A DNA stretch of 64,000 bases, taken from assembly GCF_026151205.1 (NCBI RefSeq), contig NC_087072.1:13740169-13804168 (forward strand), in the 5' to 3' direction. The position numbers and the translations under genes are program-made. Source of the DNA: Bolinopsis microptera. Its lineage: Eukaryota > Ctenophora > Tentaculata > Lobata > Bolinopsidae. Below are positions 40,926-52,866 of this stretch, piece after piece. A model generated the notes under the pieces. It saw only the letters and a list, made by a program, of their open reading frames with translations, did no database searches and had not been told where the DNA came from. The first letter of the stretch is position 1. Every line of letters begins with the position of its first letter.

Positions 40926-42826
40926 AAGCCGGATGAAAAGCGAGAGTCAAGGATTTACCGTTTCTGTAGCATAGTGCCTACCAGTACCTGGTGAGGTTGT
41001 TCTACTCAATTCGTGAGTTGGTAGGTTCACCTTGTACCGGCTATATTGTATTGTACAACCTTTGTAAGGAATCCGCTGGATCACTTGACATTGGTCTACA
41101 GAATTGCAATTTTATACAGAAATAAAGCGTGTCCCATGATCTGTTCAAAAGAGGCCTGTCCTAAGATTCTAAAGAACAAGCTAGAAAATACTCCTTTATC
41201 ATATAATACGGTACGTATGGTTAATATTCTGATTTAGAGTTGAGCGATTTTAGATCCCATGCTAACTTTCGACATTCATGTATGTTTTACCCTTCAGCTT
41301 TTACTATTCAGTGCAATACTCACTGCTTAATATTGTTACCTGACCATTTCTATCTGACTAAAAAAGTAATTAAGTTTGACTCATTTCTACACAGCGTGGC
41401 TATCTTTCTGCATGGCATTTAAATTGCTGAGAAGCCTGGTTTATTTCAGCTAGATAAATTTTATTACCAGTTTAAAAAACGTTTAGTTAAGACGTACGTT
41501 TTTTCTGTACCAGGTGTAGTGGTGGGTATAATGTATGCTAATAATTCAGCAGAGATTGGAGCGGTTTGTTGTCACGCTGAACGCTATGTGGTAAATTTAT
41601 TTACACCTCATCTAAAGTTACTTTTGTGAACATCTGTGGGGCGGCCGAGATATGTATGTACATGAATGGATCTCAGATTAGTGAGTAGAGGTCGTCGGCA
41701 TTTTGTTAACAAAATTGCAAATAAAATTTTTGCGGACTTTGACCATTAATTACGCGAACATCTCTTTTAATCCATCTCAGGCACCATAAAAACATACAAT
41801 TGACCACAGGACACAGAGCATACCAAACGGCACATAATGAAATATGATATTGCATTATTAAACCAGTTAGCTGTCAACCGTGTATTTTATAAAGTGAAGG
41901 AACTTTTGCACACACAGTTCGATTTCATCTAAGCTTTGTATTAAATTCAACCCGACAATTTTATCTTTTTATTTTTCTCGCTAGGACTTTATAGTTTAAA
42001 CACTTTGTTAATTAATTGTTGAACAGCTGGTAATACAGTTGTGAAGCAGCTTGGATGAATACTCATTCTTAGAATTGAGCCAAGATGATCGTGTGATAAT
42101 ATTAGCAGTACTAATGAAATTCAACACAGTCATTGTGTGACTTACAGCTTTACTGCTGCCCACGCCCCACCATACTCGAAAGTCGAAAGTCGAAACACAA
42201 GTCACAACCGCTAGACTTATGAACGTCTTTGCTTTTTACTCCTTTAGATTAATATGTACATTTGCCGAAATTAATCCGGGATAGTAATAAAAGTTATCAG
42301 CCGTGCTGTGATTTGATTTGATACTCATTTTAAATCTTGCAACCTTCGATTATTCACATAATTTGTCGTATGATCGCGATGAGTCTAGACTTGATATTGT
42401 GATCATGTATGCTCCATTTATGGAAATCAACAGAAGAATTGATTGTCTGTCGACTTGGTTTCAGTTACAATTTATAAAATAGAGTTTTGCATTTTATATA
42501 ACCCCTTGGAATAAGGATACTTGGAAGTTGGAATTAATCGTTATATTAAGCCAAAATCTGGATTTTCTCTCGTCTGTAGATTTAATCAAGGATATGTATT
42601 TTACACAAGTTTATCTTAGACTGTACTCTGGACACTGGGTCTGGAGTTGCTATAACTCTTACCAGGGGCTGGGCTCCATGATAATATGTTTTTACACAAC
42701 TGCTCTTAATATATTTTCAAGTATCAATTTAGTAGTTGGAAATCTTTATTTGAAGCAATGAACAAACCCAACCATTGTGATCTAATAGTTAAAGCCCCGA
42801 TTATTCCAAGTTAAGAAAGTTGAATT
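40926..42826. other. Intergenic, possible retroelement remnant
   Basis: Upstream of the GPCR cluster. The frames at 41046-41422 (+), including SDFRSHANFRHSCMFYPSAF, faintly resemble the C-terminal tail of LINE ORFs but are too degraded to assign. The rest is AT-rich with no supported gene. Confidence 0.35.
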
Positions 42827-43816
42827 ATGACGAATACGAGTGGATTGATGACGGGGATGGATCTAGTGTTTTCACCACTTCAAGTTGCTTCTCTGGGTAC
42901 CTTTTGCTTCATCATGACATTCTTCGGGTTGCTAGGAAACGGGACAGTCCTTTACTCCTCGATAAGATACAATGCAATAAGACTGGATAGAGTATCTTTG
43001 ATATTTGTCCAGAACTTGGCTGTTGCTGATATGCTGTACACCATTTGTGTTATCCTGCCCCAACTCATTACCTATATTGCGGGTAAATGGGTTCTAGGAA
43101 AGGCATATTGCATCGTGATGGCGCAAGTAGGGATAGTCCCTGTTTCTGCCAACAGCATCACTGTGCTGGCCATTACTGGCTACCGGTTAAAAGTCCTCAT
43201 GAATCCATTTGCTCAAACATCACCAAAGTTAGCCAAACTTAGCATTATTGTCATTTGGACAATAGCTGTGATTCCGGCCAATATCTTCCTTGCTTACCGA
43301 TCAAAATCAGAGTTTCACGAAGAAAATGGAAGATGCTTGGCAGACATCTACGACAATGATTTGGCAAGGATACCTGTCATGATGTGTGTAGGGTTAATCG
43401 TACTCTTACCTCTTTTTGCTATCACCGTTTTCAACATAATTCTATCCTGCATTGCCATTAGCCATTCCAATAGGAGGGTAGAAGAACGGGCTAATTATAG
43501 AGCCCTCATAATGGTTTGCTCCCTATCCGGTCTATTTATCGTTAGCTGGACCCCTTACGTCATTTTCACTTTCCTGAAGATGAAGAGTCCCTCCGTCCCT
43601 CCGGCATTAGATCTCCTGGCATTCCATTGTATCTTCCTCAACTCATTCGGAAACCCCATCCTCTACACTATGACGAACAGGAGGTTTGGAGCGTATGTAA
43701 AAGGTGTTCTTCTGAGCATGATATGCAGTAACAAGAGAGAACAGCCGGAGTCAGCCAGAAGTTCAGCAATGGATACGACAAAGTCCACCAGACAAAGTGC
43801 GCCAGCAAGCTCATAA
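42827..43816 (+). CDS. Rhodopsin-like (class A) GPCR, tandem copy 1
   Basis: 329 aa, a single exon. Seven membrane spans. Landmarks: GNGTVLYSS in TM1, NLAVAD with the TM2 Asp (68), Cys95 in TM3 and Cys170 in loop 2 for the disulfide, SWTP (240-243) in TM6 and NPILY (276-280) in TM7. The DRY motif at the end of TM3 is replaced by GYR (118-120). An N-glycosylation site lies at NTS near the N terminus. The type resembles the large orphan GPCR sets of cnidarians; ligand unknown. AATAAA lies at 43947. It is the most diverged member of the trio but shares a short near-identical DNA stretch over TM1 with the others. Confidence 0.93.
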   Translation: MTNTSGLMTGMDLVFSPLQVASLGTFCFIMTFFGLLGNGTVLYSSIRYNAIRLDRVSLIFVQNLAVADMLYTICVILPQLITYIAGKWVLGKAYCIVMAQVGIVPVSANSITVLAITGYRLKVLMNPFAQTSPKLAKLSIIVIWTIAVIPANIFLAYRSKSEFHEENGRCLADIYDNDLARIPVMMCVGLIVLLPLFAITVFNIILSCIAISHSNRRVEERANYRALIMVCSLSGLFIVSWTPYVIFTFLKMKSPSVPPALDLLAFHCIFLNSFGNPILYTMTNRRFGAYVKGVLLSMICSNKREQPESARSSAMDTTKSTRQSAPASS

Positions 43817-44659
43817 AGTTATCATCATTTCCATGAGATGACAGGAAGGACACAAAACTCGAATGTTTTATTTTTATGAACACACTGTGTCAATATGTTG
43901 AAAGGTGTTCTCAGTAATCTGTGTTTAGTTCCGCTTTAATGTAACAAATAAAAGTTTTATTTGTACTTTTCACAATAATATAAGTGCTACAGTATGTACT
44001 ACATGTATACACTATACATGGTGCAAATCGAATGCAACCTATCGATACGTTCAGTAAATTATGCTCTACTGATTTTTCCGAGATAAATTGAGATGGAAAC
44101 TTTCTTTTGTGACACTAGCGACCCTATAGATCATAATCCTTCCTAATTTTTCCATCACTATTGCATAGGTGGTCCCATACATAGGTAAAATTACCATAGC
44201 AATGGCAAAAATATAGGTTTATTACCTCTATTATTATTCAGAAAATTCTTTTAATCGGCTGTATCTTCGGTTGTGACGGATATTTGTTGATGCTATAAAA
44301 ACTGACTACCAAAGAATACTATTAGCTTCGTCTCTGTGACCACGGGCTTCCTAGTCTTATTATAATATGCTATATTAAATAAATTAATTGTATCCAGTTG
44401 TGTGTCCATTTTATGGATGATAATTTTGAACAGCTGTCATTTTTAATAGAATATTCAGATCATGTAATTGTGTGCTATAATTATAATTCGTTTTCCAAGA
44501 TGCTCTCGTTTTCTTTGCCCTGATGGCAAAATATTATTATCCTTATTATTATAAATACTGTACTAATTAGTTATAAATATTTATATCATTTTTAACAGAG
44601 AATCTGATCAACAGTTATAATATATTATATTAACAACAATCATAATCCTTTCACAGGAC
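43817..44659. other. Spacer between GPCR copies 1 and 2
   Basis: No gene. It ends with AATCCTTTCACAG, an acceptor-like site 3 nt before the next ATG. Confidence 0.5.
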
Positions 44660-45721
44660 ATGGAAGCTTCCCTCAATGAAACTGAAGCAGCAGATGCTTC
44701 CTCGCAGACACTTCCATTTTCAATAGCTCAGCTAGTGCCCCTCACTGTATTCTGTTTCATCGTGACATTCTTCGGGTTTCTAGGAAACGGGACAGTCCTT
44801 TACTCATCTGTAAGATACAATGCAATAAGACTGGATAGAGTTTCACTCATACTAGTCCAGAACCTGGCTGTTGCTGACATTATCTATACCCTGTGTGTCA
44901 TTCTTCCCCAGCTTATAACTTATGTTGCTGGACAGTGGGTTCTTGGAAACGTTTACTGCTTCATTTCTGCACAGATCAGCTTCATACCAGGCTCTGCTAA
45001 TGCTCTCACTGTCTTGCTCATCACCAGTTATAGGCTCTGGTTGGTAACACATCCTTTCTCTAGTACTTCCAAAAACGAGGCAAGAATTGCAGTAGCCATA
45101 ACATGGGTCCTTGCATCAGCTGGTACTATCATATCCCTGTCTTACAAGTCATCTTCCACCTTCAATCCACAAAATGGGAAATGTATGTCAGGAGTCTACG
45201 AGAATTTGGCTGCTCAGGCATTACTTAAGATTGCACTTGCAGTGATTGTTATGATTCCTCTGCTAGTGATTACAGTCGAGAATATTATTCTCTGTGTCAT
45301 TGCAGTAAAAAGCTCCAGAAGGCACGAGAATTCAAAGGCAAACTACAAAGCTTTGTTGATGGTCTGTGCACTTTCTGGACTCTTCATCATCAGTTGGGTT
45401 CCTTACATAATATTCACTTTGATAAAAAGCAAGAATACTGACATTCCCCAGGCACTGGACTTACTGGCTTTCCACTGCATCTACATAAATTCCTTTGGCA
45501 ACCCTATCCTCTACACATTGACCAACAAGAGGTTTGGACTTTATGTCAGCAGTCTTCTTTACAACATGTTCCCTTGTCTATGTGGAGTGAAGATGTCTCC
45601 TAAAGATCTGCCAGGAGTGAATCCAACGAGCAGTACCAATGCTAGATCTACAACAGAACCAAGGCCTGGGGAGCAAGTATTCGAACCTTCTGTACCACAA
45701 CGCTTAACAGTGAGAGAGTAA
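44660..45721 (+). CDS. Rhodopsin-like (class A) GPCR, tandem copy 2
   Basis: 353 aa, a single coding exon. The same seven-span plan: GNGTVLYSSVRYNAIRLDRV, NLAVADIIYT, TM3 ending in SYR instead of DRY, SWVP in TM6 and NPILY in TM7. The N terminus carries an NET glycosylation site. The C tail is Ser/Thr-rich. Codons from TM1 to loop 2 (44781-45169) are almost identical in DNA to copy 3, and the encoded proteins are identical there. The remainder is clearly diverged. AATAAA lies at 45938. Ligand unknown. Confidence 0.93.
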   Translation: MEASLNETEAADASSQTLPFSIAQLVPLTVFCFIVTFFGFLGNGTVLYSSVRYNAIRLDRVSLILVQNLAVADIIYTLCVILPQLITYVAGQWVLGNVYCFISAQISFIPGSANALTVLLITSYRLWLVTHPFSSTSKNEARIAVAITWVLASAGTIISLSYKSSSTFNPQNGKCMSGVYENLAAQALLKIALAVIVMIPLLVITVENIILCVIAVKSSRRHENSKANYKALLMVCALSGLFIISWVPYIIFTLIKSKNTDIPQALDLLAFHCIYINSFGNPILYTLTNKRFGLYVSSLLYNMFPCLCGVKMSPKDLPGVNPTSSTNARSTTEPRPGEQVFEPSVPQRLTVRE

Positions 45722-46832
45722 CATTGTCGAGGTTAGTAGAAATCTTCCAAACCTAGGCAGAGCTAACCCAGCCAGCTGGTAGAAGACTATATTACGACAT
45801 CATTGCAGTATTATATAGAACAAGTTTGAAATGTGAAAAGTGGTTAAATCAGCAAGCATCTTCTGCTCTGTTGTAAAGACTAAATACACATAAAATGAAT
45901 TAAATTATGGTTTTTGGCTACTGGCTAGTTGATTAACAATAAAGCATCAATCAAGTCGGGCATCTCTCTGGATTAACAAATTTCATCTATAAAGAGAAAT
46001 ACCTTCATTTACCAAACCACTAGTCAAATCGCATACATATCAGTTTTCTGCAGTTATGCTAGCAGAGTTCTTGTTTTGACCATAACATTTGTTGTCAAAT
46101 ATTCTTTTGACTATAATATGTTGAATTGAACTATAAGTATCCTGTATCAGCCTCTGATAATTTCATAAATTCTACTAGCCTTGCGCACTTATTTGATATT
46201 TTAACCCTTATCTTATCTGATCGTTTTTGTCATGATGCATTGTAGCTGTGATGAGCTGATACCGGGTATACTCAATATCTATATTGATTATCGGTGTGGA
46301 CTGTCCTGGAATTCAAGGAATGAACTTTTGTACTGTACAATAACCCGAAGTAGATTGTTCCTCAGAATTTATGAGACTTCTTAAGAACTAAAACAAGATG
46401 GGCCGACATGGTGATCTCAATATCTTTATTGGTGTGCGCTACAGTGGAATTCAAGGAATGAACTTTTGTACTGTACAATAAACCGAAGTAGATTGTTCCT
46501 CAGAATCAATGAGGCTTCTTGAGAACAGAAACTAATACTATAAAGTCGTTTATACAATGCACTTAGGGTAGATGTACTTGGTTGCTTCGCAGTACTCTTT
46601 GTTCGATATAGGCCATAAGTTTGTAAGGTATCAAAAATTATAAATTATAAATCAATTTAACAAAATACTGTATTATTCATTGTAAAAGCAAAGGAAATTT
46701 TCCTTGAGCTTGATCAAGGAGCAATTCTCAATGGCCATTACTTGATTGGTAGCAACTAATAAACATCTCATTTGTAATTTGTATTTGTTAATTCATGAAC
46801 CTTTCAGTATCTAGCACTGATCTAAGCAGAAA
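45722..46832. other. Spacer between GPCR copies 2 and 3, with a duplicated block
   Basis: A block of about 75 bp starting TGGAATTCAAGGAATGAACT and containing CCGAAGTAGATTGTTCCTCA occurs at about 46308-46385 and again at 46446-46522. Otherwise AT-rich. CCTTTCAG at 46800 precedes the next ATG by 27 nt. Confidence 0.6.
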
Positions 46833-47915
46833 ATGGACTCACCAATTGTTACTGATACTACCCTCATTGGCGTAGCTAGTGAAGGTACAAAATTGAGACT
46901 GGTCAATTTCACACTGGCTCAAATCGTCTTCCTTGCCATATTCTGCTTCATCATGACACTCTTTGGGTTGCTAGGAAACGGGACAGTCCTTTACTCATCT
47001 GTAAGATACAATGCAATAAGACTGGATAGAGTTTCACTCATACTAGTCCAGAACCTGGCTGTTGCTGACATTATCTATACCCTGTGTGTCATTCTTCCCC
47101 AGCTTATAACTTATGTTGCTGGACAGTGGGTTCTTGGAAACGTTTACTGCTTCATTTCTGCACAGATCAGCTTCATACCTGGCTCTGCTAATGCTCTTAC
47201 TGTCTTGCTCATCACCAGTTATAGGCTCTGGCTGGTAACACATCCTTTCTCTAGTACTTCCAAAAACGAGGCAAGAATTGCAGTAGCCATAACATGGGTC
47301 CTTGCATCAGCTGGTACTATCATCTCCTTGTCTTACAAGTCATCTTCCACCTTCAATCCAAAAAATGGAAAGTGTACATCTGAAATTTATGTGATTAAGG
47401 AAGCAGAGGCAATCTTCAAGATTGCAATAGGAGTAATTATTATGATTCCTCTGTTAGTTATAACAGTAGAAAACATCATCCTTTGTGCCATTGCAGTGAA
47501 GAGTTCAAGAATGCAGGAGAACTCTAAGCCCAATTACAAAGCATTGGTCATGGTCTGTGCACTTTCTGGAATATTTATCCTCAGCTGGGTTCCTTATGTC
47601 ATCTACAGCTTCATGGTAAGCACGAACCCTGACATCCCTCGAGCTGTAGAACTCCTATCTTTCCATTGCATCTACATAAACGCCTTTGCAAACCCGATTC
47701 TTTATACACTGACAAACAAACGTTTTGGAGAATATGTGAAGAATCTTCTTCTGACCATATGCTGCTTCATCTGCCGGTACGAAAAGGTTGCCAAAAGCCA
47801 TTCAAGCACAAATCCAACGAGTACATCCAATGCAAGATCTGCAAGTGCAGTGGAAATTGAAAATCACCAAAGTGTCATGCCAGCAAACTTGCCAGTTGTA
47901 GAAGAAACTCTTTAA
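46833..47915 (+). CDS. Rhodopsin-like (class A) GPCR, tandem copy 3
   Basis: 360 aa, a single coding exon. Same layout as copy 2: NLAVADIIYT, SYR at the end of TM3, SWVP in TM6 and NPILY in TM7, here as INAFANPILY. NFT near residue 25 is a possible glycosylation site just before TM1. TM1 to loop 2 is identical to copy 2 in protein. TM5 to the C tail differ at many positions (for example TNPDIPRAVELLSFHC against NTDIPQALDLLAFHC). AATAAA lies at 48218. Tandem duplication with later partial homogenisation is the likely history. Confidence 0.93.
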   Translation: MDSPIVTDTTLIGVASEGTKLRLVNFTLAQIVFLAIFCFIMTLFGLLGNGTVLYSSVRYNAIRLDRVSLILVQNLAVADIIYTLCVILPQLITYVAGQWVLGNVYCFISAQISFIPGSANALTVLLITSYRLWLVTHPFSSTSKNEARIAVAITWVLASAGTIISLSYKSSSTFNPKNGKCTSEIYVIKEAEAIFKIAIGVIIMIPLLVITVENIILCAIAVKSSRMQENSKPNYKALVMVCALSGIFILSWVPYVIYSFMVSTNPDIPRAVELLSFHCIYINAFANPILYTLTNKRFGEYVKNLLLTICCFICRYEKVAKSHSSTNPTSTSNARSASAVEIENHQSVMPANLPVVEETL

Positions 47916-48680
47916 ACAAACTCTGTGGATATTGTAAGGTCAGCATGTATATCTTCTTGTCACAGACAAAATACCCTGTTAATATAAAGGCCAGGTAAGT
48001 TTCAAGATTTTCCATGAAATGCACGTTAAAAATACGTGCTAGGTGTGGGCAAGGCTATTTTTTGGTGCAATAATGTTTTCATATTAGTGTTATGCTCATT
48101 GCTCAATATAATAAAGCCATGCACTACCATTTACAAATCATTATATCTGATATCAGGGACCAACTACCAATGCAATGCATGGCTCTTAATATTTTTTGAT
48201 ACGAAATTATTTTGTAAATAAAGAATTTTGTTTAATCATTGTTTTTCTAATTTTTGTTTCACTGAGTCAACTTATTTGCAAATAATATTGGTTATATTAG
48301 ATACATTTAGCAATAACCAGCAATTTCCCAGCAATAACATTTTAATAAATATAGTAACCATTTGGCTAAATGAGTAATTGACTAAATATAAAATTTTACA
48401 AAAAAAACCCAAGTTAAAAATGTTGGTATAAATGACATAAGATATATATTTTTGTTTAAAAAGGAAGCATTAAAATAACTTTTAAAACTGCAGTACTGCC
48501 CTTTAAGACAATAAAATAAAATTTGTCGAATCTCAAATATTTAAAATGCAATGAAACAACTAAATTATTGTTATTAAACTTCACCTAACCATGTGCTTTC
48601 GCGCCACTGCGGGCGCGCTTGTTTCACAAGTCAGGCGGGCGCGCGCTACTGCTAGCGCAAGGGCTCTGGATAGATCAATT
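47916..48680. other. 3' flank of the GPCR cluster
   Basis: AT-rich with no supported gene after the copy 3 polyadenylation signal. GC-rich repeats begin at about 48590. Confidence 0.5.
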
Positions 48681-49810
48681 TGCAATTGTTAAACCATTAA
48701 CGGATGACACTCGAACAAAATGTGTTCCAAATATTGGCCCGCGCGCGTTTTCAGTTTTAATAGATTATTACCAATTAAACACCTACGATTAAACCAAAAC
48801 TTATCATACGTTGCATGACCCGCAGCGCACGAGTGCGCGGCTCCCCCTGTATCGTAGAAACTCTACTGTACTATAGTGAAGCGAAACGACAGTGGGGGTC
48901 ACCACGTAATACAAACCAAAACAGCACTGGGCGCGCCGCGCAGGGCTACATTACGGCGCGGCATAACTGCATTCCACAATAAATAGCAAAGGCAAATTAA
49001 GGGGTGATGTAATGTTTAAAAGCTTATATTGTACCAACCTGATATCAGATATAGAAATAATCTTTTTTTAAACTTGTTATAAAACTATTAACTAAAAACT
49101 TATTGCTCTCTTCCTGGTATGGGCTGCGCTCAGCTTAACATTTGCATTCCGTCTGCCGCAGTCATTCCGCCAAATTTTTATTCGGGCAGATGCAGAGTGA
49201 ATTACGGCTTCCATTGCATCACGTCGTGTCATTACCTGGGGACCTCAGGCTAGCCTATCATGTTCATAAACATAAAATAGAGATTCGGCGGAATGACAGG
49301 CTGAGCGCGGCCCAGTAAGTCGTGTCGTTGTGACCCCCATTCACCATTTAATTGTCGTTTGATCAGTACTAAGTATCATTTGTAGGTTTACAACCTACCA
49401 GGACGCTCGCCGAGTTGGACTCGTCGACGGTCCAATATACGGAACAGATATTTTACGAGTATCACCCGTTTAAGTGTCATCAGTGGCGAAACTAGCCATG
49501 ATACAGCCGCGCAGTGGCAGGTCTACTACATATTATTCAAAATAAGCTGCCCTTATTGCTTACCGCACTGAAAAAAAACGTGTTGATGGTCATTGGAAGT
49601 TAGTGCGCGCGTGACCAGCATTCACATGATCGTTTTTAATCAATTGCAGAATACAGCTACAGCCTTGAAACAAATCACGCGTGGCATGCACGCTAATTGT
49701 AGCGCGTTGCGTTACTGTGCCGCGCCGCGCACTTAATAAGGCTTCTCTGGCTAGATCGGCGAGATGCGCTACTGTGCCGCGCCGAGCTGCCATGAATTGA
49801 CATCGTCAAT
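48681..49810. repeat. GC-rich repeat cluster
   Basis: Holds many CGCGCG-type patches in an AT-rich genome. ATTAACGGATGACACTCGA near 48697 and CGAGTATCACCCGTTTAA near 49456 are diverged versions of the termini of the 122-bp element at 49905. About 49680-49810 is the inverted second copy of the repeat at 5184-5310. About 49233-49312 carries the ACCTGGGGACCTCAGG...ATGACAGGCTGAGCGC block that recurs at 50458-50528. No genes. Confidence 0.65.
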
Positions 49811-49904
49811 TAAGCACGCTAACTACCAATTGAAAAGAAGTGACGTATACGCTACATGCAAGAGCCGCGCGCTGAGTTAAATTGTAAAATCGCGCTTTTA
49901 ACAT

Positions 49905-50026
49905 TTAACGGGTGATACTCTAAATAAAATATTTGTTCCAAATATTAAAACCGTCGTTGTAGGTTTACAACCTACTGTACCAGGACGCGCGCCGAGTTTG
50001 ACTCGTCGACGAGTATCACCCGTTAA
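49905..50026. mobile_element. 122-bp MITE with perfect 16-bp TIRs
   Basis: TTAACGGGTGATACTC at 49905-49920 and GAGTATCACCCGTTAA at 50011-50026 are exact inverted repeats. The inside holds two further foldbacks, GTAGGTTTACAACCTAC and ACTCGTCGACGAGT. TTAA at both ends could be part of the TIR or a TTAA target duplication. Not assigned to a superfamily. Confidence 0.8.
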
Positions 50027-50457
50027 GACCGTCGTCACTCGAAAGTACGCGTCTTGGTACGTTATAAACCTACAGCCTGGCTCCCTACTAGCTTGCTAGT
50101 CTATTCCTCGCGCTTCTCTTATGGTTGACCATTGTTAATGATCTGGCCCGGCGCGCGCTACTTCGTAGTTCGTGCCGTCGGGCCAAACATTTCGAGAAGA
50201 AAGCGGCGCGCGCTACTTCGAAGAAATTTAGACGAGTAACATCCGTCAACTCTTATAGCGTATGTGGTTCAGAAGCTTGAAAAGAGCGCCGCGCACACTA
50301 GGGATTGACGTGCGCGTCAGGTACCGCCTGCGCGGATGCACATCATTTTTCATTAAAATGATTCCATCATTTTGTGAACGAAGCAATGAAAAAGTACTAG
50401 TATGTAGTATTTCATGCGGTTGATAGAGACTAATCGGTGAAAATTTAGCTTTTATTT

Positions 50458-50528
50458 TACCTGGTGACCCCAGGCTATAATGTTCATAAACATAAAATAG
50501 AGATTCGGCGGAATGACAGGCTGAGCGC
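50458..50528. repeat. Dispersed element end
   Basis: CCTGGTGACCCCAGG followed by ATGTTCATAAACATAAAATA and AGATTCGGCGGAATGACAGG is almost identical to 49236-49308. It is related to the arms of the palindrome at 5368-5453 (AGATTTGACAGGCTGA). Confidence 0.75.
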
Positions 50529-50529
50529 A

Positions 50530-50895
50530 CTTTTATTTGTTATTGAAATATAGATTAAAAAATTAGGCGAATATATGCCGATTGCAAAAGTAACATTTGT
50601 ATACAAAAAGGGTTCGAAATATCGAGTATTATAACAATTCATCAGTTTGTTTTCCTGGCTACCAGACCTACATTGTACACAAAGACACATAATTTATACA
50701 AATTTTTATAGACTTTAATTGCCTTTGGAAAGGTGTAAGAAGAACTCTCTCATTCATCATTATGGCTCTGTCCTTAGGTGTTGTGTCTGACACATTTGTA
50801 ATCACTAATTACCATGACTGAATCGTATCATCCGCATATAGAGGTGTAGGTGGGTATTTTTTTCTTTATCTGCTGATACGCTTCCTGATAAAAGA
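50530..50895. other. Spacer before the inverted array
   Basis: AT-rich with no supported gene. Confidence 0.4.
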
Positions 50896-50896
50896 T

Positions 50897-52866
50897 ATTA
50901 TCACACTTTCGAGCCAAATTTGGCAGGAAAGCAGAATTGATATTACATGCCCCGATGGGGAGCACTGGCTCTCACCCGGGGGCATGAAATATCAATCAGT
51001 TGCTCAGAGAGAGCCCGATATTCCCATAGGAACAAGGAGCCCACTCTCAACAACTGTTCTACTACTGTGAGGTACTGATTTAAATAAAGATTTAAATCAA
51101 CAACCCGAAGTAGTCTATGACCGTTAATGCAATGATCAGATGAACTTTCCAGGATAAGGAAAAATTTATATTTATAACTGGTTTTGAAAATATTTCCTTG
51201 TGTTTGAGATGCGTCAAGCAAAATAAAATTTTTTGTTGTAAAACTTTTTCAAGCTGTTCCCTTTTTATTGCACTTTATAGTTCAAAGCTTAATTAGGCTT
51301 CGGATGATGAAACAAAGTAAAAACTCCCTGGCTTGTACGAGCTTTAAGTGACTTAAGGTTATTGAAAACGAGATCAAAGTTTACAAGCAGACTTGAAAGT
51401 TTAACAAAGTTTTGGTACTTGTCAGCGATACAATCAATCAGGATAATTAATTTCCTTAATCGCTTACTTGAAATTAAAAAGGAAGTGTCAGAACAAACTA
51501 CAGTCACCCTCACAAAAAATAGAATTTTAGTTAGTGCAAATAAGTGCAATAAAAACATCCTATAAAATATATTATTTATATAAATATATCAAGGGACGAA
51601 TGACGTAACTTAATCAGCTAATCTGGTTATAAATTAGTCTGGGCACTGGGGCAAACAGGTCCGATGATTAATGTGCTGCCATTCATTAGACCAATTCAAT
51701 ATTGGTAACAGTACGGGTGAACTACCTGGCCATGACCAGGGTGGTTATAGGCTGGTGGAGTACTGCGTTCTAAAATGTTGAAGAGATACATTTGAATATT
51801 ACAAATGTTCTGATAATTTCCAGTTCAGATAATTTCTAGCTCGAAGCAGATAATGGCAAATAATGGCAAGTAAAGATGAATACTGACTAAGAACTAAGCA
51901 GAATACTTGATAAAATTCTAAGTCAACGATTACAAGTTGCATTGATTAAATCATTCTGAAATAACAGACAATCAAGAATCAAGACGGACGATAATATTGT
52001 TGATGTAAATTAGGGAGTGTAGTGTATAATGCGGACTGATAAATAGACACTAATTATGACCCCACAGCTCTATTCAAATACAAGAACTAGGAAATTCTTT
52101 CACCTCATCGTAGATACAGATTATACGATAAGAACTGTGATGTATAATCAACACTTAAACGGATGTTCTATACATTATACTGCATCTACAGTTTTAATGA
52201 CTCTAAAAATATCTAATAGAAATAAAGTATTAGAATCACCTCACATCAATTGATTTGCATGATGTAATTACGTATCAAACGCGCTCGCGGCGGAATATTC
52301 TAGACTCATAAGTACAAGACCCATAGGCGGAAAACACATTAATATTGCATGCACTAGGTATCAGTACAAAGCAAATTCAGCGCGGCACACAGCATTCACT
52401 GCGTCATAAATGTGAAACGCGAGATTCTAATTTCACGTATTGTATCTTTAATATCTGAAATACTAACTTATCGAGAGCTATATATATAGCTTGGACATTA
52501 TAAACATAAATAAGTTCGACATGTCCAGTTTTGCTTTGGTGAGATTTATAACTAACGTTTGATCAAATTCTGCTTTCCAGGCCAAATTTGGCTCCAAATA
52601 ATGGCAAATAATGGCAAGTAAAGATGTATACTGACTAAGATCTAAGCAGAATACTTGATAAAATTCTAAGTCAACGATTACAAGTTGCATTGATTAAATC
52701 ATTCTGAAAGAACAGACAATCAAGAATCAAGACGGACGATAATATTGTTGGTGTAAATTAGGGTGTGCAGTGTATAATGTGGACTTATGAATAGACAATC
52801 ATGGCGCCACAGCCCAATTCAAATATAACAACCAGGAAATACTATCACCTTATCGCAGATTAGTAT
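50897..52866 (+). repeat. Module A, copy 1 (shortened)
   Basis: First of three A modules. It is nearly identical to 56451-58703 but lacks about 265 bp in the middle: it joins CTCACAAAAAATAG directly to AATTTTAGTTAGTGC near 51522. Its right part contains two diverged direct repeats of about 750 bp (from AAATAATGGCAAGTAAAGAT at 51855 and again at 52606). No convincing gene: conserved frames here are simply carried by near-identical DNA. Confidence 0.9.
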
